Source: Natronorubrum daqingense (GTDB taxonomy: Archaea; Halobacteriota; Halobacteria; Halobacteriales; Natrialbaceae). Taken from it: 64,000 nucleotides of DNA. The stretch lies in assembly GCF_001971705.1 (NCBI RefSeq), contig NZ_CP019328.1, positions 124,001-188,000 on the forward strand, read 5' to 3'. Of the stretch, positions 17,702 to 26,465 are shown piece after piece. The notes under the pieces were generated by a model that was given only the letters and a program-made list of their open reading frames with translations, was not told the origin of the DNA and searched no databases. Numbering within the stretch: position 1 is the first letter of the stretch; each line of letters opens with the position of its first letter. A program made the translations under genes and the position numbers.

Positions 17702-19516
17702 ATGTGTGGAATAATCGGCCGCGTCGGTGATGGAAACGCTCTCGAGCCGTTGTTAACCGGACTCGAGAATCTCGAATACCGCGGCTACGATTCGGCTGGT
17801 ATCGCCGTTCAAAATGGTACTGGTATCGACGTCCAGAAGCGTTCGGGAAAGGTGGACGAACTGAAGCGCTCGATCGGTGATACTCCGATCGAAGGCGAGG
17901 TCGGCATCGGCCACACTCGCTGGAGTACCCACGGGCCACCGACCGACGAGAACGCCCACCCGCATACGGACGAAACGAAAGACGTGGCGGTCGTTCACAA
18001 CGGCATCATCGAGAACTACGCCGACCTCAAGTCGGAACTCGCCGAGTACGGCCATACGTTCACGAGCGATACGGACACCGAGGTAATTCCGCACCTCATT
18101 CAGTACTACCTCGACGACGGACTCGACAACGAAGCGGCATTTCGACGGGCTATCGACGACCTCGAGGGAAGTTACGCCGTCACGGCCATGCTGTCGGGCG
18201 AGCACGTCCTCTACGCCGCCCGACAGGGCTCGCCGCTCGTCGTCGGTATCGAAGACGGCGAGTACTTCCTCGCGAGCGACGTCCCCGCGTTCCTCGAGTA
18301 CACCGACAGCGTCGTCTACCTCGAGGACGGCGACGTCGTCATCGTCGACGACGAGGGTGCGACCTTTTCTGATCTCGCTGGCAACCCGGTCACTCGAGAG
18401 TCCGAAACCGTCGAGTGGGATCCCGAGCAGGCGGGGAAGGGTGAGTACGACCATTTCATGCTCAAGGAGATTCACGAACAGCCAACCGCGTTAGCGCAGG
18501 CACTCGAGGGTCGTATCGACCCCGAGAACGCCCGCATCTCGCTCGGCGATTTCGAACCGGGTACGTTCGAGGACGTCTCGAGCGTCCAGTTCGTCGCCTG
18601 TGGCACGTCCTACCACGCCGCGTTGTACGGCTCGCTGACGTTGAAACAGGCTGGAATCCAATCCGATGCACTCCTCGCAAACGAGTACAGCGTTTCTGCC
18701 CCACCGATCGACGAGGAGACGCTCGTCGTCGCAGTGACGCAGAGCGGCGAAACGGCGGACACGCTGAACGCGCTGCGCCACGCCGCCGCCGAGGGGGCGA
18801 CCACCGTGACCGTGACGAACGTCGTCGGCTCGACCGCTGCTCGAGCGGCCGACGAGGCGTTGTTCATCCGGGCCGGCCCCGAAATCGGCGTCGCCGCGAC
18901 GAAGACGTTCTCATCGCAGGCCGTCATGCTCACGCTGCTCGGCCAACGAATCGTGGAGGATCAATTCGGCGAACCCGCAGTCGACTTCGAGACGTTCCTT
19001 CCCGAACTCGCGACGATGCCGAGCGCACTCGACGACATCCTCGTTCGCTCGGACGCCGAGGCGATCGCGAACCGATACGAGGACAGCCAGTCGTACTTCT
19101 TCATCGGCCGCGGGCTCGGCTTCCCGGTCGCACTCGAGGGGGCGCTCAAGTTCAAGGAGATCACCTACGAGCACGCGGAGGGGTTCGCCTCGGGCGAACT
19201 CAAACACGGGCCGCTCGCACTGGTCACGCCGGAAACTCCCGTGTTCGCGGTGTTCACCGGCGAGGAAGACGAAAAGACGCTGAAAAACGCGTCGGAGGCC
19301 CAGACCCGCGGGGCTCCCCTCGTCGCCGTCTGTCCGGAGGGCCACCGCGCCGTCGACGTGGCGGACGCCCACCTCGAGATTCCCGAGACGGTTCCGGATC
19401 TCGCCGGCTTGCTCGCGAACGTACAACTCCAACTCGTCTCCTACTACGCGGCGGACGCGCTCGACCGGCCGATCGACAAACCGCGTAATCTCGCGAAGAG
19501 CGTGACCGTCGAGTGA
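17702..19516 (+). CDS. glmS: Glutamine--fructose-6-phosphate aminotransferase (isomerizing)
   Basis: A 604-residue protein of the usual GlmS length. Met1 is followed by the catalytic Cys2 (MCGIIG), which becomes the N-terminal nucleophile of the glutaminase domain (about 1-220, with ENLEYRGYDSAGIA, HTRWSTHG and VHNGIIENY). Two SIS isomerase domains follow (about 285-420 with VACGTSYHA and TQSGETADT; about 455-590 with GRGLGFPVALEGALKFKE), ending with the conserved PRNLAKSVTVE tail. It makes glucosamine-6-phosphate from fructose-6-phosphate and glutamine, the first step to UDP-GlcNAc and so to the N- and surface glycans handled by neighbouring genes. Confidence 0.97.
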   Translation: MCGIIGRVGDGNALEPLLTGLENLEYRGYDSAGIAVQNGTGIDVQKRSGKVDELKRSIGDTPIEGEVGIGHTRWSTHGPPTDENAHPHTDETKDVAVVHNGIIENYADLKSELAEYGHTFTSDTDTEVIPHLIQYYLDDGLDNEAAFRRAIDDLEGSYAVTAMLSGEHVLYAARQGSPLVVGIEDGEYFLASDVPAFLEYTDSVVYLEDGDVVIVDDEGATFSDLAGNPVTRESETVEWDPEQAGKGEYDHFMLKEIHEQPTALAQALEGRIDPENARISLGDFEPGTFEDVSSVQFVACGTSYHAALYGSLTLKQAGIQSDALLANEYSVSAPPIDEETLVVAVTQSGETADTLNALRHAAAEGATTVTVTNVVGSTAARAADEALFIRAGPEIGVAATKTFSSQAVMLTLLGQRIVEDQFGEPAVDFETFLPELATMPSALDDILVRSDAEAIANRYEDSQSYFFIGRGLGFPVALEGALKFKEITYEHAEGFASGELKHGPLALVTPETPVFAVFTGEEDEKTLKNASEAQTRGAPLVAVCPEGHRAVDVADAHLEIPETVPDLAGLLANVQLQLVSYYAADALDRPIDKPRNLAKSVTVE

Positions 19517-20116
19517 GGGGCCGCCAGCACGAATATGGGAGAGGGTGGAACGAGTGAAACGGTAACACGCCTATCGCTACTGTTTCGCAGGACGTTCGGA
19601 TCGCGTACAACTGTTTTACACGGATCGTTTGCTCGTTGATTCCGCCGGGAAGGAGTCACCGACGCCGTCGGAACCGAAACTACCCCCATGGCTTCGGATC
19701 CGTTGGTCGCGTCGGGTCCCGACCGTGACTCGACCGTTCGTGTCGGAAGTTGTTCCGGAGAGTGTCGCGTGGTGTGTCAATCGTCCAGTCGACCCTCTCC
19801 AAGCGTGCTAACAATAGTCATGAACGTAAGAACGACACTTGCAATCGCCACGGGTTCTCGCCTCGGACTCGAGTGTGAAATGCGTCTTCGCTGCCGAGCC
19901 CAGAGTGGTGGGGTGTTCGCTCAGCCTTCGGTATCTATACGGACTCAAACGAACCATTACTGGATAGAAATATTGAATTTCCGCAGATCGAAGGGGTAAC
20001 GCGGTCATTCTCTCTTTCGTTTTTATCACCTGCTACTCACACTCGAGGCAAGAACGAATCCGGTCGGAAGCAGATTATGCGGTCTATAGTAAATACCCTT
20101 CTGTGGTTACGAATTG
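19517..20116. other. 600-bp intergenic region after glmS
   Basis: No gene is supported. The region contains box 2 (19967-19981), the counterpart of the inverted repeat upstream of glmS, and an AT-rich patch with CTATAGTAA at about 20083-20092 that may be the TATA element of the small zinc-ribbon gene. Confidence 0.5.
19967..19981. promoter_or_regulatory. Inverted repeat GAAAT-ATTGA-ATTTC (box 2)
   Basis: Same architecture as the element at 17100-17114: GAAATA followed by three variable bases and a TTTC end, preceded by a CCATTACTG segment (compare CCAATAATG) and followed by CCGCAG (compare CCACAG). Together they suggest a conserved 35-bp element in the two gaps around glmS. Confidence 0.4.
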
Positions 20117-20329
20117 ATGATGTCGACGGAACCAACCGACGCGAAGTGGACGCCGATGATGTCTGGCCAACAAACGACCTCCCCACGCTGTGTCAACTGT
20201 GGGAACCAGGTCACCCGACAATTTTCCCGCGTGTTCGGCGACAATCGTGACGTGGTCCACGCCTGCCCCGACTGTGCGACGTATCGAGAGATGAAAACGT
20301 CCGATTTCATCCCGAAGGAATCCCGATAA
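20117..20329 (+). CDS. DUF7563-like small zinc-ribbon protein
   Basis: A 70-residue protein with two CxxC knuckles, CVNCGNQ and CPDCATY, spaced by about 25 residues, and the central segment RVFGDNRDVVHACP. This pattern is characteristic of a conserved haloarchaeal zinc-ribbon family (annotated DUF7563). The start is ATG at 20117 or 20120. It probably binds one zinc ion; no function is known. Confidence 0.8.
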   Translation: MMSTEPTDAKWTPMMSGQQTTSPRCVNCGNQVTRQFSRVFGDNRDVVHACPDCATYREMKTSDFIPKESR

Positions 20330-20843
20330 CGTCTCTCTGACAGTACAGAGTCCCTGACGTGACACCGCTGTGATCGATCCCGCCGACGCTGGCAATCCGC
20401 GAATACGCGTCGTCGATCCCGCTTCGCGATTACGACGACGCTGCTCTCCCATGCCGGCGACCGCTCGTCCCCGTCCCCTCGCGGTCGTTCGGACGATAGC
20501 AACTCCGTTTGCCAGCGTCGTCACCTCCACTCCGTCGCTTCCCCGGTGACTACTCTCACCGGTGAACTAATCGGGGATCCGTGCGAGTCCACTCGCCAGT
20601 CCCCACTTGGTTCTCTCGTTGGTCACCTACTTGTCACTCGAGGCCAACCGGTCTAACCGATACTAATTATCGGCCTCACTGGAACTCTTGAAGGGTGATA
20701 GGAGGAAGGTGCTGAACCGAGAGGATAGCTGTAGTGTGGTGGGTTTGTTGCTCGCCAGGACCTGTGAATCACTCGCTCAGTAGATTACGTATTGTCCATC
20801 AGCTTGGCAGAAGACACTTACTTCTCGTTCTCAGAGGCTTCCC
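20330..20843. other. 514-bp stretch without a recognised gene
   Basis: I see no supportable gene, repeat or hairpin here. The open frames on the minus strand are Arg/Ser-rich and look like antisense translation of non-coding DNA. The right end contains the promoter region for the lipoprotein gene at 20844. Confidence 0.5.
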
Positions 20844-21233
20844 ATGGAACGTCGATCATTCCTCACTGGATTGGGTACCGGAGCGGCGACACTTATCGGG
20901 GGCTGTTCTAATTCCCTCTCCTCGACGACTTCTCCCAATCATCTCGTTCAGCTTTCGAATCAAAGAGCGACGAGCCACGAAGTGGTCGTTGAACTCGAAA
21001 TTACCGGTGATGAACGCGAATATGGGCCAAAAACGGTAGTGGCCAACAGCCAGTGGGATGTCGAACAAATCACTTCCACGGGAGAACTCACCCTTCAGGT
21101 TTCCGTGGATGACGAATCCGTCTTGGACGATACCCACGACGTTCCAACACCCGGTGAGAATCGCACCTCGTACGCCGCCGTTCGACTAGAATCCGATGGA
21201 GAAGTAACCGCCTTCGTTGAGGAAGAAGATTGA
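20844..21233 (+). CDS. Small Tat-type lipoprotein of unknown function
   Basis: A 129-residue protein with a twin-arginine signal (ERRSFLTGLGTGAATLIGGC) ending in a lipobox cysteine at residue 21, so it is probably exported folded through Tat and lipid-anchored outside. The mature part, about 108 residues, is beta-rich and acidic (HEVVVELEITGD, ELTLQVSVDDE, AVRLESDGEVTAFVEE). Its size and shape resemble the lipoprotein at 21993-22421, though the two are not clearly homologous. No family is recognised. Confidence 0.8.
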   Translation: MERRSFLTGLGTGAATLIGGCSNSLSSTTSPNHLVQLSNQRATSHEVVVELEITGDEREYGPKTVVANSQWDVEQITSTGELTLQVSVDDESVLDDTHDVPTPGENRTSYAAVRLESDGEVTAFVEEED

Positions 21234-21290
21234 GCACCGGACACCTCGAGCTCGCTCCGTACCCCTTCAGTTGTGATCCCTCCACGCTAC

Positions 21291-21308
21291 CCACCCGTCT
21301 ACGGGTGG
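21291..21308. terminator. 8-bp perfect hairpin CCACCCGT-CT-ACGGGTGG
   Basis: Perfect 8-bp stem with a 2-nt gap, 58 bp after the lipoprotein stop. It may be a terminator or transcript-end structure. A similar GC hairpin is seen at ends of IS200/IS605-type elements in haloarchaea from memory, and a solo end is an alternative reading; no transposase sequence is next to it. Confidence 0.35.
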
Positions 21309-21522
21309 TGAAGCCGCGTTAGTCACGTCCTATTTCGTTGAACTGTCGACATCGTATATACGAACCGCTCACATAGTCACCCGCGAGAATGCTCAAAGCG
21401 ACGTCGTCCCAACGCGATCCGTCTTCGAGCGAGCAGCACCGACGGTCACCAGCATCGACGCGGCGTCTACCGACCCGTTCTCCACCGTCACGTATCGACG
21501 GTGGGAGTCGCGGAGGTGGCCG

Positions 21523-21807
21523 ATGAGCGCAACCGGATCCGACCCCGAACTCGAGACAGACGCGGATGGTGAGGCTACCGACGCAGCCGACCCAACCCCG
21601 TTATCCGAGCTCCCGCCCAGTTCGAAACTGGTCTACAAGGTCCTCGAGTACGAGGGTTCGATGACTCAGGAGGAGATCGCAACCGAATCCCGCCTCTGCC
21701 CGCGGACTGTCCGTTACGCACTCGGCAAACTCGAGGACGAAGCCCTCGTCACCAGTCGCGTCTCGCTCGCTGACGCTCGCCAGTCGAAGTATCGAATCGA
21801 CGAGTAA
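21523..21807 (+). CDS. Small winged-helix (MarR-like) transcriptional regulator
   Basis: A 94-residue protein with an acidic, disordered N-terminus of about 28 residues and one winged helix at about 30-90: LPPSSKLVYKVLEYEGSMTQ, then EEIATESRLCPRTVRYALGKLEDE, and a wing RVSLADARQSKYRI. The recognition helix (CPRTVRYAL) is intact. This is the single-domain HTH common in haloarchaea that acts on its own promoter or a neighbour. Which genes it controls is not clear; it lies between two lipoprotein genes. Confidence 0.85.
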   Translation: MSATGSDPELETDADGEATDAADPTPLSELPPSSKLVYKVLEYEGSMTQEEIATESRLCPRTVRYALGKLEDEALVTSRVSLADARQSKYRIDE

Positions 21808-21866
21808 GACGGCGACGGATGCGGTCGCGACACTGCGTTCTCCTGGTTGCACGAACAGAAACCGCG

Positions 21867-21935
21867 GTTAGCGGTGTTTTTGATACTGATCGACGAGGAA
21901 GTCCACCCCGAACGCTCCCGACGTAATTTCGTAGT
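21867..21935. repeat. 69-bp perfect direct repeat, left copy
   Basis: Identical over 69 bp to 22469-22537, which is the 3' end (last 22 codons and stop) of the FemAB-like gene. This left copy is detached from any gene body. The two copies flank a 533-bp segment carrying one lipoprotein gene. Preserving the 3' end of a gene in one copy and leaving an orphan copy at the other edge is what site-specific insertion at a gene end, or a local duplication, would leave behind. Confidence 0.95.
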
Positions 21936-21992
21936 TCAAATAGGATTGAAATCGGGAATGTAAAGTTTCCTTATTTGATAGAATGCAAATAT

Positions 21993-22421
21993 ATGAACCG
22001 CCGCCAAATCCTCCAACAAATAGCGGGGTCGAGTGTCCTTCTAACGGCTGGCTGCAGTTCCATCGGTGAAAATCCGGGCCCGTTCCATTTTGCTATTGTC
22101 AATCTGCGTGATCAGCACTATTACGTCGAATTTGCTGTCTGGGATGACTCCGATACGCTCCTCACTGACGGTGCGGTAGATATTGCCCCTCGTGGCGACG
22201 ACGAATATACCGCGTTAGACTTCGAAAACGTCGCAGAAGTTACCAACGGTGACGTGATTACTGCTGAGGTGGAGGTCGCAGGTGAGACGTTCGAAGAAGC
22301 CTTCGAGGTAACGTGCAACAAAAGTGATAACGCCGACAATAATCTCTTCTTCCGAATACGACATCCAGACGTCTCTACCCCGACCGGAACGGGTATGGAG
22401 TTCTCGGGAAGCGAATGCTAG
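21993..22421 (+). CDS. Small Tat-type lipoprotein inside a repeat-flanked segment
   Basis: A 142-residue protein starting at ATG 21993 with signal MNRRQILQQIAGSSVLLTAGC; the RR pair at 3-4 and the lipobox Cys at 21 predict Tat export and lipid anchoring. The mature domain is a probable beta sandwich (HFAIVNLRDQHYYVEFAVWD, GDVITAEVEVAGETFEEAFEV) and contains two further cysteines (in FEVTCNKSD and at the C-terminal end). Codon use is visibly less GC-rich than the neighbours (TTA, ATA and AAT codons), consistent with acquisition. It is the only gene between the two 69-bp direct repeats. Confidence 0.85.
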   Translation: MNRRQILQQIAGSSVLLTAGCSSIGENPGPFHFAIVNLRDQHYYVEFAVWDDSDTLLTDGAVDIAPRGDDEYTALDFENVAEVTNGDVITAEVEVAGETFEEAFEVTCNKSDNADNNLFFRIRHPDVSTPTGTGMEFSGSEC

Positions 22422-22468
22422 CACCTCTGATTTACGGGCTTGGTTGGATTGTTCGAGTGCGGTTCGAC

Positions 22469-22537
22469 GTTAGCGGTGTTTTTGATACTGATCGACGAGG
22501 AAGTCCACCCCGAACGCTCCCGACGTAATTTCGTAGT
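22469..22537. repeat. 69-bp perfect direct repeat, right copy
   Basis: This copy forms the 3' end of the FemAB-like acyltransferase gene on the minus strand, including its stop codon at 22470-22472. See the left copy at 21867-21935. The offset between copies is 602 bp. Confidence 0.95.
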
Positions 22538-23483
22538 GCGTCTCGAGTCGTGGGTTGAACTTCGCCTTGTAGCGATTGATGCTCGGAACGCCGGCCCCGA
22601 CGAGATCGTACGTCTCGAGGCCGTCCCGAAGGCCGTCTCGCATCGCGTGCCAATCCAGGAGGTCGTTGATCGGCAAGTCGACCTCGGTGTCGGGCTTGAC
22701 GCCCCCTTGCCAGCGATAGCGGGTCGTCTTCGATTCGGCGATGAGAATCCCGCCGAGGAACTCGCCGTCGACGCGACAGACGTAGGGCCGAATCGCGCCG
22801 TCGGGGAGTTGCTCGTGAACCGAGCGGGCGAACTCCGGGGTGAGTCTGAACGACTGGCCCTGGCTTTCGTACCGATTCGCAACCTGTTCGACGATCCGCT
22901 CGACGTCGTCGTTCGTTCCTTCCTCGATCACGTAGGCGTCTTCGTCGGCGTTGCGCACGTTGCTTCGCGCGTCACTGCTGAAGCGATTCAACAGGTCCTC
23001 CTCGGATCCCTCGAGGTCGACGATGTACGTGTACCCCGGTTTCACGTCGTAGCCGTTCCAGATGAACGGCCGAACGTCGTCGAACTCCGCCGAGGCGACG
23101 AACTTCGTGTACAGCGGTGAAATCTCGCGATCGATCCACTCGAGACAGCCGTCGAGAAACCGTTTCGTTCGTCGGTCGGCCTTTCGCTGTTTGAGCTTGT
23201 CGACGTTGACCATCGCCGGGCCGAGATAACACGACCACGAGTGCGGTGCTGGCGAGAAGACGCCGGTAATCGGCCCCTTCGCGTATTCGAAGACCGGAAA
23301 CAGTCCGACGGATTCCTGGCCTTTGAATCCGGCCAGCAGGTGGACGTCGGATCCCGTGTCATCCGCCTGTAGTCGGAGCGCTTCCGCCCGAAAGAACGGA
23401 TTCGTCCCCGCCGATCGCTCGACGTAGCGGTTCCACTCGTCCGCGTCGGTTCGTGGGTCGAGTGTCGTCACTTCGATAGCCAT
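22470..23483 (-). CDS. FemAB/GNAT-like acyltransferase
   Basis: A 337-residue soluble protein of the FemAB-related (BioF2-like, double GNAT) family: N-terminal segment NPFFRAEALRL, LFPVFEYAKGPITGVFSPAPHSW, and a C-terminal GNAT half with GQSFRLTPEFARSVHEQL, YVCRVDGEFLGGILIAES, RYRWQGG and GVPSINRYKAKFNP (the last motif is characteristic for family members that work in exopolysaccharide and peptide-bridge synthesis). It likely transfers an acyl or aminoacyl group to a sugar of the surface glycan. The stop is 2 bp after the start of the next gene's end, and the downstream AlkP-family gene (upstream on this strand) is 2 bp away, so they form an operon. The last 22 codons are duplicated at 21867-21935. 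Confidence 0.85.
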   Translation of the reverse strand: MAIEVTTLDPRTDADEWNRYVERSAGTNPFFRAEALRLQADDTGSDVHLLAGFKGQESVGLFPVFEYAKGPITGVFSPAPHSWSCYLGPAMVNVDKLKQRKADRRTKRFLDGCLEWIDREISPLYTKFVASAEFDDVRPFIWNGYDVKPGYTYIVDLEGSEEDLLNRFSSDARSNVRNADEDAYVIEEGTNDDVERIVEQVANRYESQGQSFRLTPEFARSVHEQLPDGAIRPYVCRVDGEFLGGILIAESKTTRYRWQGGVKPDTEVDLPINDLLDWHAMRDGLRDGLETYDLVGAGVPSINRYKAKFNPRLETHYEITSGAFGVDFLVDQYQKHR

Positions 23484-23485
23484 CG

Positions 23486-25111
23486 TTAGAGATACCCCAG
23501 ATCGGAGAGTCGGTCTTCGACCGCGGCGTCGTCGGTCGCGCTGATCGGGTCGGGTTCGTACTCAGGATACGATTCCTCCGTGCTCCCCTCAACGACCGGC
23601 AGTGGAACGCCGTCCATTTCGACGTCGATCGGCACGTCGAACAGCGTACAGATCGTCGGCGCGACGTCGAAAATCGTCGCCTCCTCGAGCGAGGCTCCGT
23701 CCTTGAAGTCCTCACCGGTCGCCGCGACGAATCCGGTTTGCTTGTGGTTCCAGGGTTCCATCGGCTCGCCGAAGTGGTCCATCCCGACGTCGGCGACGAT
23801 CGCGTTGTCGAAGTCGTCCGGGACGGTGAGAATATCGGGTGCGTCCTCGAAATGCGGTCCGTCGAAGTACAGTTCTCGTGGTGCGACCACCTCGAACATC
23901 GCCTCGCCGTCGGGCGTCCTCACGTCCGAGAGTAAGTCGATGAGCTCCTGGCGAACCTCGTCGTACTCGTCGGGCGCCACCTGCCCGTTTGGCTCTCGTC
24001 CCTCGAGATTGATCCTGATACCGAGTTCGCTCTTCGAGCGAACGTAGGCTTTCGATTCGGGGAAGTCGACCTGCTCGCTCGCCGCACGAATCATCTCGTT
24101 GGGAACTCGTCTCCCGATCGGTTCCTTGAGGCCGACCGTATCGAGTGCGTTCGCGATTCGCTGAGTCGTGATCCCGGCCTTCGCGGCAACGTTCATGACG
24201 GTCGCGAGGGAACCATCGTCGTGCTTGCCGGCGTCTTCCCCCTCGAGAAGGTCGTTCTCCCAGGCTTTCGACCAGTTGGGCATCCCGTCGCCGCCTTTCT
24301 TGGCCTCGAGGTAGCCGTGATCTCGCAGGAATTCGTTGACGCGGAACTCCGTTCCCGTAATTTTGCCCATTCCGTGGTCGCTGACCACGAGCACGTTCTT
24401 CGGATCGGTCGTCTCGAGGATGTCCGCCACCTGTTCGTCGACGGCCTGATAGACGGCTTCGATCGCTGCTTTGTCACCCGGTCGCTCGTGGAAAACGGTG
24501 TCCGTCTGCTGGAACTGGACGAAGCCGAAGTCGGGGTTCTCCCGCCGGCAGAGGTACTGAAACGCCTCACCTCGGCACTCGATCGTCCGTTCGTAGCCCT
24601 CGATGGATTGCTCCGGCGCGTCCGTGCTCTGTGGATAGACGTGGTAGTCGTCGCACGCGAGTTTAACGTCCTCCAGAATCCCCTCTGGGTGACACGGCGG
24701 GTCTTCCGGCGCGGTCATTCCCGGAATGAGCGCCCCGTCGAACTCCCGGGGCGGGTGCGTCACCGGCACGTTGACGACGACGCTCGAGCGGCCGTGCTCG
24801 CTCAACAACTCCCAGACTGGTCGTTCTCGGACGTAGGTCGCGTTCACTACGTCCCACTCGTAGCCGTCGAACGAGAGAAAGTCGTACACGCCGTGTTTGC
24901 CGGGATTTTTCCCCGTGTACATCGACGGCCAGGCGCTGGCCGTCCAGGGTGGGATCTGTGACTCGAGCGGGCCGCTGGTCCCTCGGTCGATGAGGTCCGC
25001 CAGCGTTGGAATCTTCCCGTCTTCACACAGCGGGCCGAGAATCGACCGGCAGCCAGCATCGAGTCCAATTACCAGTAATTGCATGTCTCTGTCGTCCGTC
25101 GAATCGTCCAT
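23486..25111 (-). CDS. Alkaline phosphatase superfamily phosphodiesterase
   Basis: A 541-residue protein of the type I phosphodiesterase/nucleotide pyrophosphatase branch. Metal-binding and nucleophile elements are visible: LLVIGLDAGCRS near residue 10-20 (first Asp ligand), PPWTASAWPSMYTGKNPGKHGVYDF at about 55-80 (Thr nucleophile in the WTxxxWP context), VLVVSDHGMGK at about 245-255 (Asp-His ligands) and DHFGEPMEPWNHKQTG near residue 445 (His ligands). No signal peptide is visible. Haloarchaeal members sit in surface-glycan clusters and may hydrolyse or transfer phospho- or sulfo-sugars. It is followed on the same strand by the FemAB-like gene and probably cotranscribed with it. Confidence 0.9.
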   Translation of the reverse strand: MDDSTDDRDMQLLVIGLDAGCRSILGPLCEDGKIPTLADLIDRGTSGPLESQIPPWTASAWPSMYTGKNPGKHGVYDFLSFDGYEWDVVNATYVRERPVWELLSEHGRSSVVVNVPVTHPPREFDGALIPGMTAPEDPPCHPEGILEDVKLACDDYHVYPQSTDAPEQSIEGYERTIECRGEAFQYLCRRENPDFGFVQFQQTDTVFHERPGDKAAIEAVYQAVDEQVADILETTDPKNVLVVSDHGMGKITGTEFRVNEFLRDHGYLEAKKGGDGMPNWSKAWENDLLEGEDAGKHDDGSLATVMNVAAKAGITTQRIANALDTVGLKEPIGRRVPNEMIRAASEQVDFPESKAYVRSKSELGIRINLEGREPNGQVAPDEYDEVRQELIDLLSDVRTPDGEAMFEVVAPRELYFDGPHFEDAPDILTVPDDFDNAIVADVGMDHFGEPMEPWNHKQTGFVAATGEDFKDGASLEEATIFDVAPTICTLFDVPIDVEMDGVPLPVVEGSTEESYPEYEPDPISATDDAAVEDRLSDLGYL

Positions 25112-25323
25112 ACACGTCTATGACATCCCACCCCGTTTTTGTTATTTGACTGTTGTTTTCATGTAAGCCGTGACTGTCGTTGTGTTACCGAACAAAAGCG
25201 ACTCCTACCCGTTATCAGTAATCAGTGCCTTTCGCCCGTCCAACCACCAGTAACGTCCAAATCACTAAACCTCTCTTCGTCTAGTTCTCGATCCGGAAAC
25301 TGTGTTGGTAGACACATACTCTC

Positions 25324-26448
25324 GTGGATGGTACACAGATGATCAGTGAGAGTCCATCGTTGTTCGTCTGGTCGCTTTCCGAGCCCCGACCGGCCGGTAT
25401 CGAGTCCTTCCTCGATCACCACGCGAACGCGATGACGCCCTACGGCTCCGGCAAATCTGCCCTCCGCGACGGACTCGCCGGACTCGTCGAGCCCGGCGAA
25501 AACGTGCTCATTCCGGCGTACCTTCCAGACGCCGTTTGCGAGCCGTTTCAGGAACTCGGCCTCGAGATCAGATACTACCGCCTCGAGGAGACCCTCGCAC
25601 CGAATCTGGCCGACGTCGAACGACGCCTCGACGACGAGACGGCCGCAGTCATGTCGGTCAACTACTTCGGGTTCCCACAACCGGGACTCGAGGAGTTCAC
25701 CGCGTTGCTCGAGGAGTACGACTGCTACCACATCGACGACAACGCCCACGCGCCGCTGAGCGTCGACAATGGGACGTTACTCGGTACTCGCGGCGACCTC
25801 GGCATCACGAGTCTCTGGAAGATCCTCCCGATCCCGAACGGCTCGGTGCTCTACTGTAACACCGACGCCGTCGCCGACGCGCTCGAACCGTCCTCGCTCG
25901 CCGGCGTTTCAGAGACGTTTCGGTTGTCCGACTACCAGTTCATCGCCAAATCGTTCGCACTCGATTTGCTCAATAAGAGCACCGTCGTGCGACAGTCGGT
26001 CGATACGCTCGTCGCGGGTCACTCGTCGGTCAGTCCGGATCCGAGCGCCCGCTACGAAGCCAGCAAAACGACCATGTCGAAACTCTCAGCGCGCGTTATC
26101 GAGAAGGCGAACCCCGACTCGATCCGCGCTTCTCGGCGGGCGAACTACCGGGCCTGGCTCCGACTGTTCGATCACCGATCCGACGTCGACGTCCTCTTCG
26201 AGTCACTTCCCAATGGGCTCTGCCCGCAGGTGTTCCCGGTTCGAACGCCGAACCCAGCGCAACTCCTCGACACGCTCGAGCAAGCCGGCGTCGGTGGCGC
26301 ACACACCTGGCCGCGGCTCTCGAGTACCGTCGAAAACGACCCTACCTACGAACTGTCTTCTCGACTCGCCAGTGAGGTCGTGGTCCTTCCCGTCCACCAA
26401 CACATCGACCCGACGTCGATCGACGTCGTCGGTGAGCAGTTGCACTAG
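25324..26448 (+). CDS. DegT/DnrJ/EryC1/StrS-like aminotransferase
   Basis: A 374-residue PLP-dependent fold I protein (GTG at 25324, or ATG at 25339 for 369 residues). Family signs are the N-terminal YGSGKSALRDGLAGLVEPGENVLIPAY (about 35-65), HIDDNAHAPLS and the SLWKILPIPNG segment at about 160-175, whose lysine is the expected PLP-binding residue. The family lysine context in classic members is (S/T)xHxxKxxxxGEGG; here the following glycines are reduced to NG, so this may be a divergent member that binds PLP with altered substrate. It faces the divergent AlkP-type operon, fitting amino-sugar synthesis for a surface glycan. Confidence 0.8.
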   Translation: MDGTQMISESPSLFVWSLSEPRPAGIESFLDHHANAMTPYGSGKSALRDGLAGLVEPGENVLIPAYLPDAVCEPFQELGLEIRYYRLEETLAPNLADVERRLDDETAAVMSVNYFGFPQPGLEEFTALLEEYDCYHIDDNAHAPLSVDNGTLLGTRGDLGITSLWKILPIPNGSVLYCNTDAVADALEPSSLAGVSETFRLSDYQFIAKSFALDLLNKSTVVRQSVDTLVAGHSSVSPDPSARYEASKTTMSKLSARVIEKANPDSIRASRRANYRAWLRLFDHRSDVDVLFESLPNGLCPQVFPVRTPNPAQLLDTLEQAGVGGAHTWPRLSSTVENDPTYELSSRLASEVVVLPVHQHIDPTSIDVVGEQLH

Positions 26449-26465
26449 TCGTTCGCGTCCCAGCG

